64,000 nucleotides of DNA. Origin: Mesorhizobium denitrificans (GTDB lineage: Bacteria; Pseudomonadota; Alphaproteobacteria; Rhizobiales; Rhizobiaceae). Location: positions 62,001 to 126,000 of the forward strand of contig NZ_QURN01000010.1 of the NCBI RefSeq assembly GCF_003403035.1, read 5' to 3'. The notes below the pieces were generated by a model. That model had not been told where the DNA came from. It made no database searches and worked only from the letters and a program-made list of their open reading frames with translations. A program made the translations under genes and the position numbers. Positions 26,231 through 35,021 of the stretch are shown here, in pieces (position 1 is the first letter of the stretch; every line of letters starts with the position of its first letter).

Positions 26231-27619
26231 ATGACCTCGCCATCCGGCTCGACCTTCGACGAAGCCAAAGAATTTCTGGCCCTCTATCCTGAAATCGAAG
26301 CCATCGACATCGTGCTCGTCGATTGTAACGGCATTGGGCGCGGCAAGATCATTCGCCGCCACGAGCTTGAATCCGTTTACAAGAGCGGCCGCCCGATGCC
26401 GACCTCGATACTCGGCCTCGACATCTGCGGCGAGGATGTTCACGAAACCGGCCTGACTTGGGATACAGGCGACGGTGACATGCGTGCGTGGCCCATTCCC
26501 GGCACACTGGTTCCGCTCCATGGCACCACGCCGCCGCGCGGACAGGTGTTGATGAGTATGTATCACCTTGACGGCCAGCCGATGCTCAGCGACCCGCGCC
26601 ATGCGCTTGCGCGGCAGCTTGCCGACATGAGCACACGCGGATTGGTGCCTGCAGGTGCCTTCGAGCTTGAGTTTTTCCTGCTGTCAAACAAGCGCGACGC
26701 CGATGGGCGCGTGCGCCCCGCAGAGGCGGTTCTGGACGGTCGCGTGAGCGGCAAAACGGAAGTCTATTCTGTGGATCATCTGCACGGCATGGAGCCGCTA
26801 TTCTCGGATATTTACGCTGGCGCGAAGGCGCAGGCCCTACCGGTCGAAACCGTAATTTCCGAATATGCACCGGGTCAGTACGAACTCACGCTTAACTATC
26901 GCACCGACCTCATGCGAGCCGCCGACGATCTCACCATGCTCAAGCGACTTGTCCGCATGCAGGCGCGGCGTCATGGCGTCACGGCCTGCTTCATGGCCAA
27001 GCCGTTCGAAAACTACGCCGGTTCGGGCATGCACCTGCATGTTTCCATGCCGGACAAGAACGGCAAGAACATCTTTTCTGAAAAGACGCCCGGCGCTTAC
27101 GAACCAACCCTTCTCAACGCGATGGGTGGACTGTTGGCCACCATGCCGGAATCCATGCTCGTCTTCGCTCCTCATGCGAATTCATGGCGTCGGTTTGTCT
27201 CGCAATCCTACGCGCCGATGGCCCCGACTTGGGGCGTCAACAACCGCTCCGTCGCGCTGCGCGTACCAGAAGGTGACGTACGCGCGCGGCGCATCGAACA
27301 CCGCCCCGCCGGAGTGGACACCAACCCGCACATGGTCGCGGCAACTGTACTCGCTGGCATCGCGAAAGGGTTGGACGAAAAGCTCGACCCCGGCGCTGAA
27401 GTCACCGGCAATGGCTATGAAAACACGCCAAAGCTGGAGGGTGATACTCCCGCCGATTGGCGTTCAGCGATCGAAGCCGCGAAGGCCTCCAGCTTCCTGA
27501 AGTCCGCCTTGGGTGAAGAGCTGCACCGCACCTTCACCGCCATCAAACAGGCGGAATATCTGCGCGTCGCCCGCACGGTCAGCGAGTTGGATTATCACCT
27601 CTACCTGCACGAAGTTTGA
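26231..27619 (+). CDS. Glutamine-synthetase-family enzyme, gamma-glutamylpolyamine-synthetase-like
   Basis: A 462-aa member of the glutamine synthetase family. The N-terminal part has 'DIVLVDCNGIGRGKIIRRH', the catalytic part 'PAGAFELEFFLLS', 'YAPGQYELTLNYR' and 'FENYAGSGMHLHVSM', and 'RVPEGDVRARRIEHRPAG' holds the Arg residues of the active site. This arrangement fits PuuA-type enzymes that join glutamate to putrescine or other amines, more than housekeeping GlnA, which would have a tyrosine adenylylation loop I do not see. It probably works with the aminotransferase upstream. The C26 hydrolase at 17060 could act in the same pathway. Confidence 0.9.
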   Translation: MTSPSGSTFDEAKEFLALYPEIEAIDIVLVDCNGIGRGKIIRRHELESVYKSGRPMPTSILGLDICGEDVHETGLTWDTGDGDMRAWPIPGTLVPLHGTTPPRGQVLMSMYHLDGQPMLSDPRHALARQLADMSTRGLVPAGAFELEFFLLSNKRDADGRVRPAEAVLDGRVSGKTEVYSVDHLHGMEPLFSDIYAGAKAQALPVETVISEYAPGQYELTLNYRTDLMRAADDLTMLKRLVRMQARRHGVTACFMAKPFENYAGSGMHLHVSMPDKNGKNIFSEKTPGAYEPTLLNAMGGLLATMPESMLVFAPHANSWRRFVSQSYAPMAPTWGVNNRSVALRVPEGDVRARRIEHRPAGVDTNPHMVAATVLAGIAKGLDEKLDPGAEVTGNGYENTPKLEGDTPADWRSAIEAAKASSFLKSALGEELHRTFTAIKQAEYLRVARTVSELDYHLYLHEV

Positions 27620-27634
27620 GCCGGGGCTGAAAAA

Positions 27635-27670
27635 TACCCCTCGTCCGCCTGCCGGCACCTTCTCCCTCAA
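27635..27670. repeat. Inverted-repeat element, single arm (copy 2)
   Basis: Only one arm of the element is present: it opens TACCCCTCGTCCGCCTGCCG and runs to CTTCTCCCTCAA, where it breaks off. It sits 15 bases after the glutamine-synthetase-like gene and 25 bases before the LexA box of the radical SAM gene. Confidence 0.75.
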
Positions 27671-27694
27671 ATGTTATCGCTATCATATCAAAAA

Positions 27695-27709
27695 GAACGT
27701 ATCATGAAC
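27695..27709 (+). promoter_or_regulatory. LexA-type SOS box (GAAC-N7-GAAC)
   Basis: GAAC GTATCAT GAAC fits the direct-repeat LexA site known from alphaproteobacteria (GTTC-N7-GTTC on the other strand). It ends 2 bases before the ATG of the radical SAM gene, so a bound LexA would block initiation or early elongation. It indicates that the radical SAM-UdgX pair is damage-inducible; the spacing to a promoter cannot be seen. Confidence 0.7.
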
Positions 27710-27711
27710 AT

Positions 27712-28947
27712 ATGGCTGTGCTATCGATTCGTGAAAAGCTGGCGATTCTTTCTGACGCCGCAAAATATGATGCGTCCTGCGCATCTTCTGGTGCTGCCAA
27801 GCGAGATTCCCGCAAGACGGGTGGCATCGGATCAACGGAAGGCATGGGCATTTGCCATTCCTACGCACCAGATGGTCGCTGCATCTCGCTGCTCAAAATC
27901 CTGCTGACCAATTTTTGCATTTACGATTGCAGCTATTGTATCAACCGCTCATCCTCAAACGTCCGCCGCGCCCGGTTCTCGGTTAATGAAATCATTGCGC
28001 TCACAATGTCCTTCTACAAGCGCAATTATATCGAGGGGCTTTTCCTTTCCTCTGGCGTCATTCGCGCACCCGATGAAACAATGGCGGAAATGGTTGAAGT
28101 CGCGCGCCGCCTGCGTGTCGATGAAAAATTCGGTGGCTACATTCACCTCAAGACCATTCCCGAATGCTCGCAGGAACTGATCGACAAAGCCGGGCTTTAC
28201 GCAGACCGGCTGTCGATCAACGTCGAACTCCCGACCGACGAGAGCGTGAACCGGCTCGCCCCCGAAAAGCGACCCGAAACCATCCGCCAGTCGATGGCAA
28301 AGCTGCGCCTGCGCATGGAGGAAAAATCCGAGCCAACCGTGCGCACCAAGCGCAAGGAACGCTTCGCTCCGGGCGGGCAATCGACGCAAATAATTATCGG
28401 CGCAGACACCGCCACCGATGATACGATCCTACACACCAGCGCGCGCCTTTACGGCAGCTATCAACTGCGCAGGGTTTACTATTCGGCCTTCAGCCCAATA
28501 CCGGATTCCTCATCGGCTTTGCCCCTCATCAAGCCGCCGCTCATGCGGGAACATCGCCTTTATCAAGCCGATTGGCTGATGCGTTTTTATGGCTTTGATC
28601 AGAAGGAAATTCTTCAATCCTCACCGGACGGAATGCTTGACCTAGCCATAGACCCGAAACTTGCCTGGGCGCTTGGCAATCGCCAGCGCTTCCCGGTCGA
28701 CGTGAACCGCGCCGCACGCGAAATGTTACTGCGCGTTCCCGGCCTTGGCACAAAGGCCGTCGCACGCATAATCGAAACGCGGCGACACCACCGCTTGCGA
28801 CTGGAAGATGTTGGCCGTCTTTGCGGCTCGATTGCCAAGGTGCGCCCCTTCATCACTGCGGAAGGTTGGTCGCCGGGCGGCACACTTGATGCAGCGCGTC
28901 TACGTGAAAAGCTGACGCCGCAGCCTCAGCAACTCTCTTTGCTCTGA
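27712..28947 (+). CDS. Putative DNA modification/repair radical SAM protein
   Basis: A 411-aa radical SAM enzyme that is always found with a UdgX-type gene. The cluster motif C-x3-C-x2-C is Cys69, Cys73 and Cys76 ('NFCIYDCSYCINR'). A TIM-barrel part follows ('EGLFLSSGVIRAPDETM', 'GYIHLKTIPECSQELID'). At about 325-375 there is a helix-hairpin-helix of ComEA type ('LLRVPGLGTKAVARII'), a DNA-binding element. The partner gene begins 9 bases downstream. Start codon ATG has a poor ribosome site. The family (TIGR03916-type annotation) has no proven reaction that I know; a nucleobase modification or lesion reversal has been proposed from context. Confidence 0.93.
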   Translation: MAVLSIREKLAILSDAAKYDASCASSGAAKRDSRKTGGIGSTEGMGICHSYAPDGRCISLLKILLTNFCIYDCSYCINRSSSNVRRARFSVNEIIALTMSFYKRNYIEGLFLSSGVIRAPDETMAEMVEVARRLRVDEKFGGYIHLKTIPECSQELIDKAGLYADRLSINVELPTDESVNRLAPEKRPETIRQSMAKLRLRMEEKSEPTVRTKRKERFAPGGQSTQIIIGADTATDDTILHTSARLYGSYQLRRVYYSAFSPIPDSSSALPLIKPPLMREHRLYQADWLMRFYGFDQKEILQSSPDGMLDLAIDPKLAWALGNRQRFPVDVNRAAREMLLRVPGLGTKAVARIIETRRHHRLRLEDVGRLCGSIAKVRPFITAEGWSPGGTLDAARLREKLTPQPQQLSLL

Positions 28948-28956
28948 GGTCGCGCA

Positions 28957-30405
28957 ATGGCTTTGCAGCACGCCCTCTCCCTCACAGGTTACCAAATCGC
29001 TCTCAGCGGCCCCGTAGATTTCGACGGATGGCGCAAAGCCGCCCGAAGCCTTGCACTCGCAGGCGTCGATCCCGCTGATGTAGAGTGGATCGTGGGCGGC
29101 GACAGCACGGGCTTGCCGGAGCCCCGACCAAATGCGCCTGAGCTTCGCGTTCCGCGCAGTTTCATCGAACTCGCTCAGACGATCATCTGCCACATCGACC
29201 CGGAGCGCTTTGCGCTTCTACATCGAGCCCTCACCTGGCTCCAGCAAACGCCGGAATTGCTGTCTATCGCCTCGGATCGTGATGTGGTGCGCATGCGCGA
29301 GATGGAAAAAGCGGTTCGCCGCGACATCCACAAAATGCGTGCTTTCGTCCGCTTTCGCGAAGTGGACGGCCATTTCCTGGCTTGGTTCGAGCCTGCGCAT
29401 TTCATCGTGGAGCGCAACGCGCCTTTTTTCGTGCGCCGCTTCACCGGCATGAACTGGACGATACTCACGCCCCACCACTCCGCTTCATGGGATGGTAGCG
29501 AAATCACATTCGGTCCCGGTGCAAACAAAAGCGACGTTCCGGCAGATGATGCTGCCGAGGATCTTTGGTTGACCTATTATCGCAACATCTTCAATCCGGC
29601 GCGGTTGAAGGTGAAAGCCATGCAGGCGGAAATGCCGAAGAAATATTGGCGGAACCTGCCCGAGGCTTCGCTCATTCCTGATCTGATTGCGGGGGCTGAA
29701 AGCGCCGCAACGGAGATGATCAAGAACATGCCCACCCAACCTGCACCACACCACCGCAGTGTCCGGGCACAGCACTGGGGCACTCGCGACAAAACGCCAG
29801 ATCCGGAAAGCGAGGCGACTTCCCTTGCAGAGCTTCGCGAGCAGGCAATGTCATGTCACCGCTGCCCGCTGTGGCGCGATGCCACGCAAACCGTTTTCGG
29901 CGAGGGTCTGCCGTCAGCCGCGGTTGTTTTCGTGGGCGAACAGCCCGGCGATCAGGAGGATTTGGCCGGTAAGCCTTTTGTCGGTCCGGCGGGCAAGATA
30001 TTCGACGATGTGCTGGCGGAAGCCGGTATCGACCGCGACCTAGCCTATGTCACCAATGCGGTGAAGCACTTCAAATTCGAACCGCGCGGCAAGCGCCGCA
30101 TCCACCAGAAGCCTAACGCCGGCGAAGTCACCGCCTGCCGCTGGTGGCTCGATCATGAGCTTGGCTTCATCAAGCCGAAATTGGCCGTCGCGATGGGTGC
30201 CACCGCCGCGCTTGCTTTGCTTGGAAAAGCCATTCCGGTCACGAAAATGCGCGGCAATGTTGTCGAACGCGACGACGGCCTGCGCGTGTTCCTGACGATC
30301 CATCCGTCCTTCATCCTGCGCATCCCCGACCCTGCCGAACAGCGCGCCGAACGCGCCAGGTTTCTGGAGGATATGCGGGAGGTGAAATCACTGATGGCAA
30401 GATAG
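28957..30405 (+). CDS. DUF4130-UdgX fusion, uracil-DNA-binding protein
   Basis: A 482-aa fusion. Residues 1 to about 255 are a DUF4130 (SAM_7-linked) domain; about 290-480 are a UdgX-type uracil-DNA glycosylase fold. Seen: Cys300 and Cys303 (CHRC) for the 4Fe-4S cluster, motif A GEQPG at 327-331, the UdgX hallmark KRRIH at 379-383, and motif B IHPS at 448-451. In characterised UdgX, the His of KRRIH becomes covalently bound to the sugar after uracil is cut out, so His383 should act in this way. It follows the radical SAM gene by 9 bases and should be in the same SOS operon. Confidence 0.95.
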   Translation: MALQHALSLTGYQIALSGPVDFDGWRKAARSLALAGVDPADVEWIVGGDSTGLPEPRPNAPELRVPRSFIELAQTIICHIDPERFALLHRALTWLQQTPELLSIASDRDVVRMREMEKAVRRDIHKMRAFVRFREVDGHFLAWFEPAHFIVERNAPFFVRRFTGMNWTILTPHHSASWDGSEITFGPGANKSDVPADDAAEDLWLTYYRNIFNPARLKVKAMQAEMPKKYWRNLPEASLIPDLIAGAESAATEMIKNMPTQPAPHHRSVRAQHWGTRDKTPDPESEATSLAELREQAMSCHRCPLWRDATQTVFGEGLPSAAVVFVGEQPGDQEDLAGKPFVGPAGKIFDDVLAEAGIDRDLAYVTNAVKHFKFEPRGKRRIHQKPNAGEVTACRWWLDHELGFIKPKLAVAMGATAALALLGKAIPVTKMRGNVVERDDGLRVFLTIHPSFILRIPDPAEQRAERARFLEDMREVKSLMAR

Positions 30406-30409
30406 CCAT

Positions 30410-30566
30410 TACCCCGCATCCGCCTGCCGGCACCTTCTCTCGCAAGGGGAGAAAGCAGCAGTGTCAACGTCTCACATATTCCGCAACGTGGAAGATTGAA
30501 GCCAACGCCGCAGTTACCCCCTTTCTCCCCTTGAGGGAGAAGGTGCCAGCAGGCGGATGAGGGGTA
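30410..30566. repeat. Intergenic inverted-repeat element, copy 3 (157 bp)
   Basis: It opens TACCCCGCATCCGCCTGCCG and closes with AGGCGGATGAGGGGTA, so the ends match copy 1 apart from a few changes. The CTTCTC...GGGGAGAA hairpin is present in both arms. It occupies nearly the whole convergent gap between the UdgX gene (stop 30405) and the glycerate kinase gene (stop 30572), and may serve as a two-way terminator. Confidence 0.85.
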
Positions 30567-30571
30567 CTTAA

Positions 30572-31834
30572 CTACCGCACCAAAATCGCGCGCAGATCAT
30601 TGACATTCGTACCGGTCGGACCCGGCACGAAAAGATCGTCAACGGCATCAAACGCCGTCCAGGCATTGTTACCTTGCAGCATGGCCTTGGCGTCAACGCC
30701 TGCCGCGCGCATCCGCACGACTGTCAAGCCGTCGGCAAATGCACCAGCATTGTCTTCGGAGCCGTCAATGCCATCGGTATCGGCCGCCAATGCATCAATG
30801 CCTTCCAGCCCATCGACACCAAGCGCGAACGCCAGCAAAAACTCGCTATTGCGCCCGCCCTTGCCTTTAGCGCGCAGCGTCACGGTCGTTTCACCACCCG
30901 ACAACACCAACACTGGCTTTTCAAACGGCCTGTTCCGCGTGGCAATCTCGCGCGCAATAGCGGCATGAACACCGCCCACGTCGCGCGCCTCACCCTCAAT
31001 TGCGTCGGATAGAATAACCGCCGGAACGCCCTTCGCGCGCGATGCATCCGCCGCCGCCTCCAGCGAAACCGCCGCCGAGGCAATCACCTGCACACTATGC
31101 GCCGCAAACAGCGCATCATCCGGCATCGGTGCATTGGCTTCGTCGCTCGCGAGATGCGCTATCACAGCATCCGGCAATTTCATCCCATACGTCTCGATAA
31201 TCTTCAGCGCATCTTGCCGCGTCGTACCATCCGGCACTGTCGGACCTGAAGCCACAAGCGCCGGATTGTCTCCCGGAATATCCGAAACCACCAGTGACAC
31301 CACACGTGCTGGATGCGCCAATGCGGCCAGCCGTCCGCCCTTGATGTTCGACACATGCTTGCGCACGGCGTTCATGGCGGAGATCGGTGCGCCGGATGCG
31401 AGCAGTGCCTCATTCACGGCAACCTCATCCGCCAGCGAAAGCTTGCCCGCAGGCGCAGGCAGCAGCGCCGAACCGCCGCCACACACTAGCGCGATCACCA
31501 GATCATCCGCCCTCAGCCCAGTAACCAGGTCCATCAGGCGCCGCGATGCATTTAATCCGTTTTCATCGGGAACCGGATGCGACGCCTCAAGCACCTCGAT
31601 TATCCGGCACGGCGCGCCATAGCCATATCGCGTCACGACAACGCCCTCGAACGGCCCATCCCAAACCTTCTCGAAAGCCTGTGCCATTTGCGCGGCCCCC
31701 TTGCCGAAACCGATCACAACGGTGCGGCCCTTCGGCTTTTCCGGCAGATGTTTGCGGATAGTCTTTTCAGGGTCGGCAGCGGCAACCGCCGCCTCGAATA
31801 TGGAGGTCAGGAAAGCCTTCGCATCTGCTTGCAC
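30572..31834 (-). CDS. Glycerate 2-kinase (MOFRL/DUF4147 family)
   Basis: A 420-aa kinase of the GckA/MOFRL type that phosphorylates glycerate to 2-phosphoglycerate. The N-terminal DUF4147 part has 'VIGFGKGAAQMAQAFEKVW', 'LVCGGGSALLPAPAG' and 'VRKHVSNIKGGRLAALAHP'; the C-terminal MOFRL part has 'VLSGGETTVTLRAKGKGGRN' and 'NAGAFADGLT'. In this place it would take glycerate made from glyoxylate, the end product of the ureide pathway in the cluster upstream. The stop of the UPF0303 gene lies 2 bases before this start, so they are co-transcribed. Confidence 0.95.
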   Translation of the reverse strand: MQADAKAFLTSIFEAAVAAADPEKTIRKHLPEKPKGRTVVIGFGKGAAQMAQAFEKVWDGPFEGVVVTRYGYGAPCRIIEVLEASHPVPDENGLNASRRLMDLVTGLRADDLVIALVCGGGSALLPAPAGKLSLADEVAVNEALLASGAPISAMNAVRKHVSNIKGGRLAALAHPARVVSLVVSDIPGDNPALVASGPTVPDGTTRQDALKIIETYGMKLPDAVIAHLASDEANAPMPDDALFAAHSVQVIASAAVSLEAAADASRAKGVPAVILSDAIEGEARDVGGVHAAIAREIATRNRPFEKPVLVLSGGETTVTLRAKGKGGRNSEFLLAFALGVDGLEGIDALAADTDGIDGSEDNAGAFADGLTVVRMRAAGVDAKAMLQGNNAWTAFDAVDDLFVPGPTGTNVNDLRAILVR

Positions 31835-31836
31835 GT

Positions 31837-32334
31837 TCAGGCCTCCGGCGGCAGTGCTAGCGCCGCAGCGTCGAGCTTCAGAAACGTCGCCAGCGCGTCG
31901 ACAATCACCGCATGGTCCTGCCGCTGTGGCAAACCGGAAACGCCAATTCCACCCACAACGCCGGTGTCCTTCACGTGGATTGGAAACCCGCCACCCGCCA
32001 GCACGTAATCGGCAGGGTTCAGGCCATAGTCCGGCCTGAACAGCCGATTGGGCGAGTTCTGCTCCAGCGTCATGCGATAGCTGCTCTTCTGGAACATTTT
32101 TACGCCGTTCAATTTGCGCCGAACCCAGTCAGTGTTGGAAGCGGTCGAACCCGGCAGCGCCGCATAAAACAGCAGCCTGTCCCAGAAGCGGATTTCGATG
32201 ACGATCGGCATCTTCTCGGCGCTCGCGCGCGCACGCAATTTCGTGCCGATCTCATAGGCAGCCGCTTCATCAAAGCGGTCAAAAACCAGCGCCGCCTCTT
32301 GTTCGCTGATCTTGGCAATATCTGCTGCGCTCAT
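31837..32334 (-). CDS. UPF0303 / heme-degrading-domain protein
   Basis: A 165-aa cytoplasmic protein of the UPF0303 family, with the typical 'SGLPQRQDHAVIVDALATFL' end and 'DRLLFYAALPGST' / 'DWVRRKLNGVKMF' in the middle. The fold is that of GlcG/HbpS-like (DUF336) proteins, but no function is proven. It lies 2 bases before the glycerate kinase start and 61 bases after the guanine deaminase gene, so a small metabolite-binding or detoxifying role linked to purine degradation is possible. Confidence 0.88.
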   Translation of the reverse strand: MSAADIAKISEQEAALVFDRFDEAAAYEIGTKLRARASAEKMPIVIEIRFWDRLLFYAALPGSTASNTDWVRRKLNGVKMFQKSSYRMTLEQNSPNRLFRPDYGLNPADYVLAGGGFPIHVKDTGVVGGIGVSGLPQRQDHAVIVDALATFLKLDAAALALPPEA

Positions 32335-32395
32335 GGGCTCCGTCCCGTCTCAACTCGCGTGCAATGCCTATCGCGCTTTACACTAGATGCAAGCC

Positions 32396-33712
32396 TCAAG
32401 CGTTGAGAATATCGCTTTTTGCTGGCTTTCCAGCCACATAAACCTCCGAAACCGCGCGATCGTCGCCCAGCGTTTGCAGCAGGAAAAGCTCCTCCGCGAG
32501 CGTCTCGATGGTTTCCATGCGCAAGCGCATCGCCGGCGTGGCTTTCGCATTCAACACCACGAGATCCGCATCGCTTCCCGCTTCAAGCGTACCGATCCGG
32601 TCGGCCAATGAAAGCGCTTCGGCATTGCCGCGGGTCAGTTGCCAGAACGACGCAAACGGATTGAGCTTTTCGCCCTGCAAGGCAATGATCTTGTAGGCTT
32701 CGTCCATCGTGCGCAGCATGGAATAATTCGTGCCGCCGCCAACATCCGTCGCCGTCGCAATGCGCAGTGGTTTCGCGCGCTGCCGGTTCTCCTGATAGGG
32801 AAATAACCCTGATCCCAGAAACAGGTTTGAGGTCGGGCAAAAAACCGCCACCGATCCGCTGTCGGATAGCGCATCTCGCTCGCGGTCAGACAAATGGATC
32901 GCATGACCGAACAGCGCGCGCGGCCCTAGCAAACCGTATTGCGCGTACACGTCCGTATAATCCTTGGCCTGCGGATAAAGCTCACAGGTATAGGCAATCT
33001 CGGCATGGTTTTCCGATAGATGCGTCTGCATGTGCAGGTTCGGGTGCTCGCGCATCAGCGCACCCGCCATCTCCATCTGCTCCGGCGAAGACGTAATCGC
33101 AAAGCGCGGCGTCACGGCATAATGCTGCCGTCCCTTGCCATGCCATTCGGCAATCAGCGCATTGGTGTCGTCATAGCTTGATTGCGGCGTGTCCAGCACA
33201 CCCGCTGGCGCGTTGCGGTCCATCATCACCTTGCCGGCGATGTTCAGCATGTTGCGCGAATGCGACTCCGCGAAGAACGCCTCGGCGCTGCATTTGTGCA
33301 CCGTACAATAAGCCACCACGCTTGTCGTACCGTGACGGATCAGCTCGTCCAGAAACACGCGCGCAATGCGCCGCGAATGCTGCGGATTCGCAAACTTCGT
33401 CTCTTCCGGAAACGTATATTTGTTCAGCCAGTCGAGCAGTTCCGCGCCATAGGACGCTATCACCTGCATCTGCGGATAGTGCGCATGGCAATCGACGAAA
33501 CCCGGCAGGATAAGGTTTGGCCGGTGATCAACGATCTTCACGTCTGCCTTCGCCTTGCCGGCCACGTTCGCATACGCACCTGATGCAACGATGCGGCCGT
33601 CCTCGATCAGGATCGCCCCATCCTCCTCATAGGAAAACGCCGAACGATCCTCGACGGATTCGGGCCAACGATGAAAACTCAACGTCCGCCCGCGCAGCAG
33701 TGTCTGGCTCAT
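32396..33712 (-). CDS. guaD: Guanine deaminase
   Basis: A 438-aa amidohydrolase converting guanine to xanthine and ammonia. The zinc motif 'PGFVDCHAHYPQM' (HxH) lies near residue 75, 'TVHKCSAEAFFAES' and 'HLSENHAEIAYT' carry further ligands, and 'GHAIHLSDRE' and 'TDVGGGTNYSM' hold His and the catalytic Asp. The length and motif order fit GuaD rather than the deaminase-type GDEase. The start overlaps the stop of the urate hydroxylase gene by 4 bases (ATGA). It feeds the xanthine dehydrogenase encoded at 37-41 kb. Confidence 0.95.
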   Translation of the reverse strand: MSQTLLRGRTLSFHRWPESVEDRSAFSYEEDGAILIEDGRIVASGAYANVAGKAKADVKIVDHRPNLILPGFVDCHAHYPQMQVIASYGAELLDWLNKYTFPEETKFANPQHSRRIARVFLDELIRHGTTSVVAYCTVHKCSAEAFFAESHSRNMLNIAGKVMMDRNAPAGVLDTPQSSYDDTNALIAEWHGKGRQHYAVTPRFAITSSPEQMEMAGALMREHPNLHMQTHLSENHAEIAYTCELYPQAKDYTDVYAQYGLLGPRALFGHAIHLSDRERDALSDSGSVAVFCPTSNLFLGSGLFPYQENRQRAKPLRIATATDVGGGTNYSMLRTMDEAYKIIALQGEKLNPFASFWQLTRGNAEALSLADRIGTLEAGSDADLVVLNAKATPAMRLRMETIETLAEELFLLQTLGDDRAVSEVYVAGKPAKSDILNA

Positions 33713-34923
33713 CGTGCGCTCTCATACCATGCAACGAGCAGCGCGCGTTCTTCCGGCGTTATCTGCGTGACATTGCCGGGTGGCATGGCGTGGCTGCGGC
33801 CGGCATTAATATAGATCTGCTCGGCATGCTCCGCTATTTCCGCATCGTTTTCGAGCTTCACGCCTTTTGGCGCGAAGTAAATGCCCTCATAGGACGGTTC
33901 ATTTGCGTGGCACATGGAGCAGCGCCCAAGCACTGTGTCGCGCACCTTTTCGAAATGCACATCGGCCACCAGCCGCTCCGCCTGCATCGACATTTTCGGT
34001 TCGCCGGTCAGCACGCGCGGCACGGTCGAAAGCCAGATGATAATAATGAACAGAATGCCCGCAAGCAGCCACGTCCAGTAGGGCGGATTCTTTCCCGCAT
34101 GGCCCGTGTTGAAGAAATGCCGGATCAACACGCCTATAATGAAAATGAGCGAGGCAATCACCCAGTTGAACTGCGTCCCGAATGCCAGCGGATAGTGGTT
34201 CGAGAGCATCAGGAACACGACCGGTAGCGTCAGATAGTTGTTGTGCGTCGAGCGCAGCTTGGCGATCTTGCCGTATTTCGGGTCAGGCGTGCGCCCGGCC
34301 TTCAAATCGGCCACGACGATCTTCTGGTTCGGAATGATGATGAAAAACACATTTGCGGTCATGATCGTGGCGGTGAAAGCGCCCAGATGCAGGAAGGCCG
34401 CGCGTCCCGTGAAAAGCTGCGTATAGCCCCAGCTCATCGCCACCAGCATGCCGTAGAGCAGCAGCATCAGCAGTGTCGGGCTGTCGCCGAGCTTGGACTT
34501 GCAAAGCAGATCATAAATCACCCAGCCAACGCCAATAGACGCCAGCGAAATCGCGATTGCAGTCGTGCCTGAAACATCCAGCACATTGCGATCCACCATC
34601 ACGAGATCCGCGCTGCCATAATAGACCAGCGCCAGCAGGAAGAAGCCTGACACCCAGGTCATGTAGGATTCCCACTTGAACCAGACGAGGTGTTCCGGCA
34701 GTGCTTCCGGAGCAACCAGATATTTCTGGATATTGTAGAAGCCGCCGCCGTGAACCTGCCATTCTTCGCCATAGGCACCCTTCGGCAAGCCGGGTCGCTG
34801 CTTTAATCCGAGATCGAGCGCGACGAAATAGAACGACGAGCCAATCCACGCCATCGCGGTGATGATGTGCAGCCACCGCACGGCGAAGCTCGCCCAATCC
34901 CAGAAAATCACGAAATCCAGCAT
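33709..34923 (-). CDS. puuD: Urate hydroxylase PuuD (membrane, cytochrome c fusion)
   Basis: A 404-aa inner-membrane enzyme that oxidises urate to 5-hydroxyisourate. The N-terminal DUF989 part has about eight helices and starts 'MLDFVIFWDWASFAVRWLHI', with 'AWIGSSFYFVALDLGLKQ' near residue 30. The C-terminal part, from about 320, is a cytochrome c domain with the haem motif CSMCH ('VLGRCSMCHANEPSY') and an axial Met in 'HAMPPGNV'. Electrons therefore go to the respiratory chain, not to O2. ATG at 34923 has GGGAG 6 bases before it. The upstream gap is shared with the LysR gene. Confidence 0.95.
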   Translation of the reverse strand: MLDFVIFWDWASFAVRWLHIITAMAWIGSSFYFVALDLGLKQRPGLPKGAYGEEWQVHGGGFYNIQKYLVAPEALPEHLVWFKWESYMTWVSGFFLLALVYYGSADLVMVDRNVLDVSGTTAIAISLASIGVGWVIYDLLCKSKLGDSPTLLMLLLYGMLVAMSWGYTQLFTGRAAFLHLGAFTATIMTANVFFIIIPNQKIVVADLKAGRTPDPKYGKIAKLRSTHNNYLTLPVVFLMLSNHYPLAFGTQFNWVIASLIFIIGVLIRHFFNTGHAGKNPPYWTWLLAGILFIIIIWLSTVPRVLTGEPKMSMQAERLVADVHFEKVRDTVLGRCSMCHANEPSYEGIYFAPKGVKLENDAEIAEHAEQIYINAGRSHAMPPGNVTQITPEERALLVAWYESAR

Positions 34924-35021
34924 CAGAAACTCCCAGTCCGGCCATTCGGCCTGTGACTCCTCGGTGACGCGACTTTGACCCAATCCAAACCAATCGGAAA
35001 GAGAGCCAACTGTCGATGACT

